From: Lachnospiraceae bacterium
GTDB lineage: Bacteria; Bacillota; Clostridia; Lachnospirales; Lachnospiraceae
Direction of reading: 5' to 3'
NCBI GenBank assembly: GCA_024690885.1
Contig: JAILOI010000017.1
Coordinates: forward strand, 1 to 42,578
Length of the DNA stretch: 42,578 nucleotides
Under the pieces are notes generated by a model. The model was not told the origin of the DNA and did not search any database. It saw only the letters and a list, made by a program, of their open reading frames with translations. Positions within the stretch are counted from its first letter, which is position 1. Each line of letters starts with the position of its first letter. Positions 24,581-31,610 of the stretch are shown here, piece after piece. The translations under genes were made by a program, and so were the position numbers.

Positions 24581-24622
24581 AAAAAAACGACAACTTCCTC
24601 TCGTTACAAGAAGAAGTTGTCG
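24581..24622 (-). terminator. Expression-platform terminator of the purine riboswitch
   Basis: Minus strand CGACAACTTC, 15-base loop, GAAGTTGTCG, then seven T. The first seven bases of the 5' arm are the same bases that form the 3' strand of aptamer helix P1 (24616-24622). Ligand-stabilised P1 would therefore block the terminator, the design known from the adenine-activated pbuE switch. Confidence 0.9.
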
Positions 24623-24683
24623 TAGTTAACTAAATCGGTAGTTTGTAGAAACGTCTGACCATCTCTCAGACATATACAACAAC
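24616..24683 (-). promoter_or_regulatory. Purine (guanine-type) riboswitch aptamer controlling the MATE exporter
   Basis: A 68-nt three-way junction on the minus strand. P1 is GTTGTTGTA/TACGACAAC (9 bp, one G-U). P2 is GTCTGA/TCAGAC with loop GAGATGG (guanine aptamers have GATATGG). J2/3 is the conserved TTTCTAC. P3 is AACTA/TAGTT with CCGATT in its loop, keeping CCG. J3/1 is AAC, placing a C at the specificity position (C74 in xpt numbering), which predicts guanine or hypoxanthine rather than adenine. Departures from consensus are the L3 sequence, A in place of G72 and U in place of A24. P1 and the terminator share bases, predicting a ligand-ON switch. Confidence 0.85.
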
Positions 24684-24690
24684 AAAAATG

Positions 24691-24718
24691 ATTATACCCC
24701 GTTGAGAAAATATGTCAA
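24691..24718 (-). promoter_or_regulatory. Promoter of the riboswitch-MATE transcript
   Basis: Minus strand TTGACA, 16-bp spacer, TATAAT, both perfect. The start site falls just before P1 of the aptamer. Confidence 0.85.
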
Positions 24719-24749
24719 CACTTTTTTTTAAAAAAAATTTCAAAATCCA

Positions 24750-25541
24750 TCAAGAGTCTTCAGAATCCGGCAATAATCCCTGTTGTTTCAGGTCTTTCTC
24801 TAATTCCCAATTCTCCAGACGACGTACACCGGGTTCCTTATGTTCTGCCGTTAGGTCTGCTGCAATGGCACGGGTGGTTTGAATCTTCTGAATGAGGGCC
24901 CGAATCTCATCCGGCTCCTTCTGCATGGATAATCCAATTACATATTGCTTATCCAGGCGCGACTGACTGCGACGTACGGTAGCCTCCACCGTGTACATAT
25001 TGCCGTCCATCCAACGGATGGTACACTTCTCTCCCACGCTTGGAAGGTTCTTGACCCCCTTGATGCTGACTGCAATTCCATCATGGGAAACATTCATAAC
25101 GAAGCAATCGATGGCTGCCTCATATCCCTTCCAGTCGAAGCTTCCCTTCATATCCACCGGAACCCGGAAGGATTTCCGACGGTTAAAGGAGCTGACGTCC
25201 AACGTGGACTTCAGTACAATTGCCACCGGCTTCTGGTTGATGCGGATTGGTGTAATCGACACCGGATTCCACCGATATACCTTGCCGTTGGACATAATCA
25301 TATAAAGACTGGTGACCACCTTCTCAGATTGAAAGTTGACCCACTTGGCATCAAACACCACATTCTCAATAACGAAGTAATGCTTCTCCGAGGCACCACC
25401 TAAATTCTTGGTAATCATCCCCAGGGTGTTTTGATCCTTGCATGGCTGCAAATCAAAATCGATTTGCTCTCCGTTCTCGTTGTCCACCACAGAAAGCTTC
25501 AAGCTATAATTTTCAATTGCCCGAATCTGGTCAATATACAT
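24750..25541 (-). CDS. PilZ-domain cyclic-di-GMP receptor protein
   Basis: A 263-residue cytoplasmic protein. Residues 1-115 form a YcgR-N-like beta domain. The PilZ domain (about 120-225) has the c-di-GMP-binding RxxxR motif in NRRKSFRVPVD and the second motif as NVSHDGIAV ((D/N)xSxxG). A helical tail with charged residues follows. It would bind c-di-GMP and alter a partner such as a motor, a secretion system or a glycan synthase; no such partner is next to it. It starts 23 bases after the trpS stop and is probably co-transcribed with it. Two other c-di-GMP proteins lie in this window. Confidence 0.88.
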   Translation of the reverse strand: MYIDQIRAIENYSLKLSVVDNENGEQIDFDLQPCKDQNTLGMITKNLGGASEKHYFVIENVVFDAKWVNFQSEKVVTSLYMIMSNGKVYRWNPVSITPIRINQKPVAIVLKSTLDVSSFNRRKSFRVPVDMKGSFDWKGYEAAIDCFVMNVSHDGIAVSIKGVKNLPSVGEKCTIRWMDGNMYTVEATVRRSQSRLDKQYVIGLSMQKEPDEIRALIQKIQTTRAIAADLTAEHKEPGVRRLENWELEKDLKQQGLLPDSEDS

Positions 25542-25564
25542 AACTGCCCCCGCCCCATCTGTGA

Positions 25565-26572
25565 TTAAATCTGGTAAAAACCGACTTTCTTGTAAACCTT
25601 ACGTAAGGTTTTATTAGCCACATAGGACGCATGCTCTGCACCCTTGCGGTATACATCTTCCAAGTATGCCTTATCCTTGATTAAGCGCTCTGCTTCTTCA
25701 CGAATCGGACGCATGGCATCAATTACCACTTCACCGACCGCCGGCTTAAATACGCCATAGCCCTTGCCTGCAAACTCGGCTTCAATTTCTTCGAAGCTCT
25801 TGCCGGTCAAGGTTGCATAGATATTCATCAGGTTGGCAACCCCCGGCTTGTTCGCCTTGTCGTAACGAACCGGATTCTCAGAATCACTGTCGGTGACTGC
25901 ACGCTTAAACTTCCGGGCAATGGTATCCGGATCATCCATAAGGAATACGCAACCTTCCGGAATGGACTTGGACATCTTGTCTCCCGGCGTGGTCAAACCA
26001 TAGATACGTGCACCGGTCTTGGCAATGTATGGTTCCGGAATCTTGAATACGTCCCCATAGATGCTGTTGAAACGGGTTGCAATATCACGGGTTAACTCCA
26101 CATGCTGCTTCTGGTCTTCCCCAACCGGAACATAATCTGCCTGATACAGAAGAATATCGGCAGCCATCAAAGCAGGATAGGTAAAAAGTCCGGCATTGAT
26201 ATTGTCCTTATGTTTCTCGGATTTATCCTTGAACTGTGTCATACGAGACAGTTCTCCAAACATGGTATAGCAGTTTAAGACCCAGGCCAACTGTGCATGT
26301 TGCGGCACCATAGACTGTAAGAACAACACGTTCTTCTCCGGATCTAATCCGCAGGCAATGTACTGTGCCAACTGATGCAAGGAGCGTCTCCGAAGTTCTG
26401 CCGGCTCCTGGCGCACCGTAATGGTATGCAAATCTGCCATAAAGTAAAAGCACTCATATTCATCTACCCGGTCCGACCAGTTCTTAATCGCTCCCAGGTA
26501 ATTGCCCAAATGCAAATCACCACTTGGCTGGATTCCGGATAACATTCTTTTCTTTGGTTCTTCCATGTTCAT
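25565..26572 (-). CDS. trpS: Tryptophanyl-tRNA synthetase
   Basis: A 335-residue class I synthetase that charges tRNA-Trp. The HIGH-like motif is DLHLGNYLG in SGIQPSGDLHLGNYLGAI, and the KMSKS loop is intact in TPGDKMSKSIPEG. QADYVPVGEDQKQHVELTRD and the tryptophan-pocket region are also as expected. Length is normal. ATG codons at 26572 and 26566 are both possible; the AAAGGG site fits the second slightly better. The promoter is close upstream, leaving no room for a T-box. The PilZ gene follows. Confidence 0.96.
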   Translation of the reverse strand: MNMEEPKKRMLSGIQPSGDLHLGNYLGAIKNWSDRVDEYECFYFMADLHTITVRQEPAELRRRSLHQLAQYIACGLDPEKNVLFLQSMVPQHAQLAWVLNCYTMFGELSRMTQFKDKSEKHKDNINAGLFTYPALMAADILLYQADYVPVGEDQKQHVELTRDIATRFNSIYGDVFKIPEPYIAKTGARIYGLTTPGDKMSKSIPEGCVFLMDDPDTIARKFKRAVTDSDSENPVRYDKANKPGVANLMNIYATLTGKSFEEIEAEFAGKGYGVFKPAVGEVVIDAMRPIREEAERLIKDKAYLEDVYRKGAEHASYVANKTLRKVYKKVGFYQI

Positions 26573-26600
26573 TTCCCTTTCAATGCAAAATCTAGTATTT

Positions 26601-26629
26601 ATTTTATCCGTTTCTTAGCCTGCTTTCAA
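26601..26629 (-). promoter_or_regulatory. Promoter of trpS
   Basis: Minus strand TTGAAA, 17-bp spacer, TAAAAT, about 28 bases before the first ATG. Confidence 0.75.
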
Positions 26630-26644
26630 GCGCACGACAGACAA

Positions 26645-26672
26645 TAAAAAAGAGACGAATTTCATCGTCTCT
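26645..26672 (-). terminator. Terminator of the esterase operon
   Basis: Minus strand AGAGACGA, 6-base loop, TCGTCTCT, six T. It follows the esterase remnant. Confidence 0.88.
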
Positions 26673-26675
26673 CTC

Positions 26676-26863
26676 CTTCCTCCAAGGCCACACATCCGCC
26701 GAAGGTTTCGGGGTATGCCAATGCCGTATGCAGGGCACCGAATCCGCCCATAGTGTGGATTCCCCTGTACCATCTCCGGTTGCAAATCGTTGGGAATCAC
26801 ATATTGAAATCTTGTCTGTCCGCTTCTACAAACGGAATAGAAGCGCATACTTCCTGTTGCCAT
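26676..26863 (-). pseudogene. Remnant of a second esterase (internal deletion and frameshift)
   Basis: The start is intact: GGAG site, then MATGSMRFYSVCRSGQTRFQ and YVIPNDLQPEM, a typical N-terminus of tributyrin/acetylesterase-like proteins. After about 40 residues, at GNPH, the sequence jumps to what is elsewhere the nucleophile-elbow region but in another frame: MGGFGALHTALAYPETFGG. So the ~80-100 residues in between and the reading frame are lost. It ends at the operon terminator. It lies 9 bases after the intact esterase gene, so both once formed an operon. The truncated frame could still yield a short peptide, but not an esterase. Confidence 0.75.
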
Positions 26864-26872
26864 CTTTCTCTC

Positions 26873-27973
26873 CTATCGAAAAATCAGTTTTGCAAAATCA
26901 TAGATACAGTTTCGCCATACATTCCAGTCATGGGTCCCATCATAGATGCGACGGATGCTCTCGATATGGGCATCTGCAAGCATGGCATCATCCTCCAAAA
27001 AGTGAGGAAGGAAGGGATCCTCGGATCCAATGCCACGGAAGAATACATCAAAAGCATCGGAAAAAGCCGCTGCATCCGTTAACAATTTCAAATGGGCATT
27101 GTCACTCGGTCCCCGATCGTTCATATCCAATTCACTGCCGGTAATCCAATCATGCAGAAAGCCACTGAAGATTCCCACGGCAGAGAATAACTCGGGATGT
27201 TGAAAGGTAATCATCGCGGTCTGAATGGAACCCATGGACAATCCAGCCATGGCACGATGTGCCTTATCTTTCTTGATGCGGTACTTATGCTCTACATAAG
27301 GAATCACATCATTGAGCAAATAGGGTTCGAACATCCGATGGTCCACATATGCCTTACCATCCGGCGTATGTTGTTGCACCATGCCGTTGTTCATCACAAC
27401 AATAAAGGGCGTCGCATCCCCATCCGTAAACAGATGATCTAGGATGAACTGCACCTTGCCGGCAGTACTCCATCCAATTTCATTCTCTCCATGTCCATGT
27501 TGTAAATACAACACCGGATAGGATTGTTCACTCATTTCATATCCATAAGGCGTATACACCACGCAGCGCTCATACCCTCCGGTGACCATGGAATAGAAGC
27601 ATTCATGATGGATGGTGCCATGTCTGGCTCCACCAATACTCCAGCGTTGTTCCCCCTGCCCGGGCTGTTCCACATAATTATAGGGTCTGGAATAGCCATA
27701 GCCGATGGGGAGATACGGAGAAAGTACCTCATCTCCATTCACCCGCACCTGTACATAATTGATTCCGGACGTTGCCGGAAATTCCAGTTCCCAATAAGCG
27801 CCCCGGTTTTCCATGGGATATTCCACTTCCCCGATGGTAAGCCCAACCGACGTTGCATGTGGATACGCCAGTCGCAGGATGGTCTTCTTCCCATCATAAG
27901 TAACTGCCTGTGGTACCCCCTCCGGTTCCAATACCCGATCATAGGCCAAGGCCTGCAATTCGAAATCCTTCAT
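26873..27973 (-). CDS. CE1-type esterase with N-terminal E-set domain
   Basis: A 366-residue alpha/beta hydrolase. Residues 1-105 form an Ig/E-set domain like those before feruloyl and acetyl xylan esterases (TYDGKKTILRLAYPHATSVG). The catalytic domain has PVLYLQHGHGENE (oxyanion region), the nucleophile Ser in AGLSMGSIQTA and the catalytic His in DGTHDWNVWR; the acid is likely in the FRGIGSEDPF segment. There is no signal peptide, so it is cytoplasmic and may act on imported oligosaccharides or on thioesters. The start is taken at the ATG at 27973 with GGAG nearby rather than a TTG 13 codons upstream. Divergent from the alcohol dehydrogenase gene. Confidence 0.87.
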   Translation of the reverse strand: MKDFELQALAYDRVLEPEGVPQAVTYDGKKTILRLAYPHATSVGLTIGEVEYPMENRGAYWELEFPATSGINYVQVRVNGDEVLSPYLPIGYGYSRPYNYVEQPGQGEQRWSIGGARHGTIHHECFYSMVTGGYERCVVYTPYGYEMSEQSYPVLYLQHGHGENEIGWSTAGKVQFILDHLFTDGDATPFIVVMNNGMVQQHTPDGKAYVDHRMFEPYLLNDVIPYVEHKYRIKKDKAHRAMAGLSMGSIQTAMITFQHPELFSAVGIFSGFLHDWITGSELDMNDRGPSDNAHLKLLTDAAAFSDAFDVFFRGIGSEDPFLPHFLEDDAMLADAHIESIRRIYDGTHDWNVWRNCIYDFAKLIFR

Positions 27974-28032
27974 AGTATCTCCATTATCAATCTCATTCTG
28001 AATCACCCGCAATATTACCGTTAATATCCATC

Positions 28033-28038
28033 ATTATA
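28033..28038 (-). promoter_or_regulatory. Probable -10 box of the esterase operon
   Basis: Perfect TATAAT on the minus strand about 60 bases before the ATG at 27973; the -35 (CTGTAA at 17 bp) is poor. Confidence 0.4.
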
Positions 28039-28138
28039 GCTTACTCTAAATTATTTTACAGTATTTTCTTCCCATCTCACTTATTCCATGCTACGATTTG
28101 ATTGTACACAATTGTATGAAGCAAAAGGAGAAGGCTCT

Positions 28139-29314
28139 ATGGAAAATTTTACGTATTATGCACCCACCTATTTTGTCTTTGGAAAAGACCAGGAAAGCAC
28201 CGCCGGCACTTATGTGAAGCGCTTTGGCGGAAGTAAGGTCTTGATTCACTACGGCGGCGGCAGTGTGGTTCGCTCCAGCCTTTTAGACCGGGTGAAAGCC
28301 TCCTTAGCCGGGGAAGGCATTCCATATGTGGAGCTTGGTGGGGTTCATCCAAACCCAAGAAGCGGCTTGGTATATGAAGGCATTGAATTATGCAAGAAGG
28401 AACAGATTGATTTTATCCTGGCGGTAGGCGGCGGAAGTGTGATTGATTCTTCCAAGGCGATTGCAGCAGGAAGTGTATATGATGGAGATTTCTGGGATTT
28501 CTACCAGGGAAAACCGGTGACCAAAGCCTTGCCGGTAGGAACGGTTCTTACCATTGCGGCAGCAGGAAGTGAGGGCTCTCCGGATTCCGTTATTACCTAT
28601 GAAGACGGCCAGTTTAAGCGTGGTGCGTCCGGCGAAGCGCTACGTCCGGCATTCTCCATTCTAAATCCGGCCCTCACCCAGACCCTTCCGGCATATCAGA
28701 GTGCCTGCGGTATCACCGATATTATGGCACACCTCTTCGAGCGGTATTTCACCAACACGAAGGAAGTGGAAGTGACCGACCGTATGATTGAAGGATTGCT
28801 TCTGACTATGGTTCATGAAGGACCGCGGGTAATTGCCGATCCGAATAACTACGATGCCAGAGCCAATATTATGTGGGCCGGTATGATGGCACACAACAAT
28901 TCCTGTGGCGTCGGTCGAGGCCAGGATTGGGCCAGCCACGACATCGAGCATGAGCTTTCCGCCCAGTACGACTGTGCCCACGGTGCCGGTCTTGCTGTGG
29001 TATTCCCGGCTTGGATGGAATATAACATCGATCACGATGTGATGCGCTTTGCCCAGGTTGCCACTCGTGTATGGGGCTGCTCCATGGACTTTGCAAACCC
29101 GAAGAAGACGGCCTTGGAAGGTATCGCACGCTTCCGTGCCTTCCTTCGTTCCATCGGTATGCCTCAGACCTTTGAAGAACTTGGTGCCAAGGGAGAAGAT
29201 ATTCCGGCCATGGCACATAAGGCGGTTTACGGAAATGGCCGCAGTGGTTCCATCGGTGGTTTCGTTTCCTTAAGTGAGGATGACGTTGCCAATATCTATC
29301 GGAAAATGTTATAA
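28139..29314 (+). CDS. Iron-containing (group III) alcohol dehydrogenase
   Basis: A 391-residue NAD(P)-dependent alcohol dehydrogenase of the BdhA/YqhD type, which reduces aldehydes such as butyraldehyde or acetaldehyde. Motifs are the N-terminal YYAPTYFVFGKDQE, the cofactor loop AVGGGSVIDSSKAIAAG, AAAGSEGSPDSVIT, the metal-binding D and H in CGITDIMAHLFERYF and further histidines in WASHDIEHELSAQYDCAHGAG (two neighbouring parts). The start is the ATG at 28139 with GGAGAAGG; an upstream in-frame ATG has no site. An imperfect dyad, ATTGT-AC-ACAAT, lies at about 28101-28112 and could bind a regulator. Monocistronic. Confidence 0.92.
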   Translation: MENFTYYAPTYFVFGKDQESTAGTYVKRFGGSKVLIHYGGGSVVRSSLLDRVKASLAGEGIPYVELGGVHPNPRSGLVYEGIELCKKEQIDFILAVGGGSVIDSSKAIAAGSVYDGDFWDFYQGKPVTKALPVGTVLTIAAAGSEGSPDSVITYEDGQFKRGASGEALRPAFSILNPALTQTLPAYQSACGITDIMAHLFERYFTNTKEVEVTDRMIEGLLLTMVHEGPRVIADPNNYDARANIMWAGMMAHNNSCGVGRGQDWASHDIEHELSAQYDCAHGAGLAVVFPAWMEYNIDHDVMRFAQVATRVWGCSMDFANPKKTALEGIARFRAFLRSIGMPQTFEELGAKGEDIPAMAHKAVYGNGRSGSIGGFVSLSEDDVANIYRKML

Positions 29315-29340
29315 ATACAACCTGTTTATACACATGGTAA

Positions 29341-29377
29341 AAAATAGCCATGCCGGCATTGCCGACATGGCTATTTT
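29341..29377. terminator. Bidirectional terminator between the dehydrogenase gene and mscL
   Basis: AAAATAGCCATG and CATGGCTATTTT are perfect arms, and the inner CCGGC/GCCGA adds pairs. On the minus strand a run of six T follows; on the plus strand TTTTGATG. Confidence 0.85.
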
Positions 29378-29387
29378 GATGTGATTC

Positions 29388-29870
29388 CTATAATTCAGAA
29401 GTACAATGAGGGCAACGAGTTGCACCAATCGGAATCATAGACTTGCAGTATGGACATTCCTTCTCGGTTGGCTCTGCAGCCTCCTCTGCTGCATCGTCCT
29501 TCTTCACACGCTCGGAGACCTTGTTCAAAGCCTTTACCAAGCAGAAGATTACCAAAGCCATCAATAAGAAATTAATGACTACCGTGATGAAGGTACCATA
29601 ATTCAAGGTTGCTGCACCGGCTTCCTGTGCTGCTGCCAAGGTCTTATAATTGCTTCCATCCAATGCAATAAACCAGTTGGAAAAATCAATTCCTCCGGTA
29701 ATTGCGGAAATCAGTGGCATTACAATGTCGTTTACCAATGAATTTACGATGCTCTGGAACGCACCACCGATGATAACACCGACTGCCAAGTCCAGCACGT
29801 TACCACGCATAATAAACTCGCGGAATTCTGCGGCAAATCCCTTGCCTTTCTTCTTCAAATCTTCTGTCAT
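29388..29870 (-). CDS. mscL: Large-conductance mechanosensitive channel with C-terminal zinc ribbon
   Basis: A 160-residue osmotic safety valve. The MscL signature follows the N-terminal amphipathic helix: FREFIMRGNVLDLAVGVIIG, with TM1 at about 20-45, a periplasmic loop, and TM2 at about 93-115 (FITVVINFLLMALVIFCLVK). The C-terminal extension has CPYC and CPHC (about residues 139-157), a zinc ribbon absent from E. coli MscL but seen in other Clostridia proteins. Single-gene unit with a leader containing a perfect small hairpin (29911-29928). No alternative family. Confidence 0.95.
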   Translation of the reverse strand: MTEDLKKKGKGFAAEFREFIMRGNVLDLAVGVIIGGAFQSIVNSLVNDIVMPLISAITGGIDFSNWFIALDGSNYKTLAAAQEAGAATLNYGTFITVVINFLLMALVIFCLVKALNKVSERVKKDDAAEEAAEPTEKECPYCKSMIPIGATRCPHCTSEL

Positions 29871-29986
29871 CTCTAGATACTCCTCTCATAAAAACAGTAC
29901 AAATGTGACCATGTTGTAAAAACAACATCTCTTTTTTCACTATAGCACTTTTTATACCCCTTGTCTTTGCATTTATTGCAAAAAAC

Positions 29987-30442
29987 CTAGTTGTCAAACA
30001 TCGGATCTACAATGGCGATTACGGTACAATTGGAATAATTTCCATTTTCCAGAAAGCTTTCATCTTCAGACGCAAACTCCACCTCAAAATCAGCATAATG
30101 CAGGTATCCGCCATACATTCCATTGTCATCTGCGGAAGCATTTGGATGTACACTCTCTGCCATTCCGATTTCATTGATCAAATCCGCACAACTATCACCA
30201 ATAAATCCCTGGGCAGTCATTCTTACATCGCTCTCTTCCGTCACATCCTGGCTGTCCTCTACCTCGGAATCGATGGTCACATCCTCACTTGTGGTGTCTA
30301 CCACCTGTTCTTCCACCTGCTCTTCCACTACCGGTGTCTGTTCAACGGTTGTCTCAGATGTTGTCGCTTCGTTTCCAGTTCCACACGCGCTAAGGCTAAC
30401 TGCCATGCAGCATGTAAGCATCAAAAATAATTTCTTTCTCAT
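29987..30442 (-). CDS. Small acidic lipoprotein of unknown function
   Basis: A 151-residue secreted lipoprotein. The N-terminus MRKKLFLMLTCCMAVSLSAC has a lipobox (LSAC) with the lipidated Cys at residue 20. A Glu/Thr/Val-rich linker (about 25-75) is followed by a compact C-terminal domain (MTAQGFIGDSCADLINEIG, then a YADFEVEFASEDES stretch) that resembles small PepSY-like or SmpA-like lipoprotein folds only loosely. The start is taken at 30442 behind GAGGAG; longer readings pass through the promoter. Target unknown. Confidence 0.75.
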   Translation of the reverse strand: MRKKLFLMLTCCMAVSLSACGTGNEATTSETTVEQTPVVEEQVEEQVVDTTSEDVTIDSEVEDSQDVTEESDVRMTAQGFIGDSCADLINEIGMAESVHPNASADDNGMYGGYLHYADFEVEFASEDESFLENGNYSNCTVIAIVDPMFDN

Positions 30443-30480
30443 AATAGTTTTCTCCTCAAAATTAAAACAATGTCGTTTAC

Positions 30481-30509
30481 ATGATAGAAAAAAGGGTGCA
30501 ACTCCGCAA
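30481..30509 (-). promoter_or_regulatory. Promoter of the lipoprotein gene
   Basis: Minus strand TTGCGG, 17-bp spacer, TATCAT, about 40 bases before the ATG at 30442. Confidence 0.5.
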
Positions 30510-30616
30510 CCGGTTCTCATCATCCAATTGTACTTTTATGCCTATATATACACACTTTATGCAAAAATGTCCAAAACGTTGTTCCGTTTTTCTTAGATTT
30601 TTAGTAGGATATTCCA

Positions 30617-30645
30617 TTGATATCCATAGGGTATCCTTTTAGAAT
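30617..30645 (+). promoter_or_regulatory. Promoter of the c-di-GMP riboswitch transcript
   Basis: TTGATA, 17-bp spacer, TAGAAT. An inverted repeat GGATAT...ATATCC (30607-30625) overlaps the -35 and could be an operator. Confidence 0.55.
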
Positions 30646-30699
30646 AATATCCTGTAAAAGACCTTGGTCATTGCATATGACCAAAGGAATGAAAACCTG

Positions 30700-30780
30700 A
30701 CATATCCATATCTCGGCAAAACCGGGGAAATCCGGCGACGCAAAACTATAGGGGCTTCACTGCCAGCCAGTTGCACTTTT
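30700..30780 (+). promoter_or_regulatory. c-di-GMP-I (GEMM) riboswitch
   Basis: The near-invariant parts of the class I c-di-GMP aptamer occur in order: GGCAAAACC, a tetraloop stem CCGGGGAAATCCGG, GACGCAAA, CTATAGGGGC and GCCAGCCAGTTGC. A strong extra hairpin TTGGTCAT/ATGACCAA (30664-30684) precedes it. A terminator-like hairpin follows at 30783-30816, before the EAL gene. Whether c-di-GMP turns the gene on or off cannot be decided by eye. Confidence 0.85.
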
Positions 30781-30782
30781 CT

Positions 30783-30816
30783 TGCACCGGCATATACATA
30801 TACCGATGCATTTTTT
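30783..30816 (+). terminator. Probable expression-platform terminator of the c-di-GMP riboswitch
   Basis: TGCA-CGG-ATAT pairs with ATAT-CCG-TGCA with two C-A mismatches, followed by TTTTTTATTTT. The stem is imperfect, so it is a modest terminator. Confidence 0.5.
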
Positions 30817-30887
30817 ATTTTATTTATAAGAAGAGTTATCAGGTGATATCACGTTACTTATTATTGATTCATATCGAGGTGTTATCC

Positions 30888-31610
30888 ATGGCAATTGTTG
30901 TACCATCCAGTTGTAAAGTTCCGGAAATTTTAATCAATCTAGATACCTTAAAGTTCGCCTTCCAGCCCATCTTCGATGTGCACACCGGAGATATCTTCGG
31001 ACATGAGGCTCTGATGCGCCCCGCGGAACATTCTCCGGCAGAAATCATTGAAGCCTATGCCAAGGCAGATTCACTTAGCAAAATTGAAGAAATCACCTTC
31101 TACTACGGCACCAAAGCCTTCAAGGAAGCCAATTTAGAGGGTTATTTATTCTTAAACACCTTCCCGGGCACCTGTATGTCCATCGATATGGCATTGAAAA
31201 CCGCAGAATTAGGCGGACCGGAGATGGCCAATCGCTTCTATATCGAAATCTTAGAGTATACCAAACTGGATTTATTTGCATGGAATATGAAACGGAAAGC
31301 CATGTCCGGAACCGGCGCTACCCCGAAGATTGCCATCGATGATTATGGCACCGGAGAAAACACCGATTTGGTTTGCTTAGATATGTACAAACCGGACCTG
31401 GTCAAGATTGATCGAAAATACATCTCTCAAATTGATTCGAATTTGGAACATCAGTTAGTGGTCGCCAATATGATTCGCACCCTAAAAGAACGCGGCATCA
31501 AGGTATTGGCGGAAGGTGTGGAAACCGAAGAAGAATACAACTATCTGATGCATTCGGATATTGATTATATGCAAGGCTATTACCTGGGTCGCCCCAGGAT
31601 TTATCAGTAA
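30888..31610 (+). CDS. EAL-domain c-di-GMP phosphodiesterase
   Basis: A 240-residue protein that is almost only an EAL domain. All catalytic elements are present: E40-A41-L42 in GHEALMRP, IEILEY (about 119), the D151-D152 pair in IAIDDYGTGENTD, K173 in LVKIDRKYI, E209 in VLAEGVETEEE and the end motif GYYLGRP. It should hydrolyse c-di-GMP to pGpG in the cytoplasm. The start is the ATG at 30888 (AGGTG 8 bases upstream). It is read from a c-di-GMP-I riboswitch, forming a direct feedback loop. Its last 7 bases overlap the end of the convergent hydrolase gene. Confidence 0.92.
   Translation: MAIVVPSSCKVPEILINLDTLKFAFQPIFDVHTGDIFGHEALMRPAEHSPAEIIEAYAKADSLSKIEEITFYYGTKAFKEANLEGYLFLNTFPGTCMSIDMALKTAELGGPEMANRFYIEILEYTKLDLFAWNMKRKAMSGTGATPKIAIDDYGTGENTDLVCLDMYKPDLVKIDRKYISQIDSNLEHQLVVANMIRTLKERGIKVLAEGVETEEEYNYLMHSDIDYMQGYYLGRPRIYQ

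Noticed and set aside
29911-29928. Perfect ATGTTGT/ACAACAT hairpin in the mscL leader as a terminator
   Set aside because: No T-run follows it on the minus strand, and no plus-strand gene ends here.
30098-30596. Plus-strand frames opposite the lipoprotein
   Set aside because: They are antisense to a lipoprotein with a clear lipobox, ribosome site and promoter; the Ser/Thr richness mirrors its Glu-rich linker.
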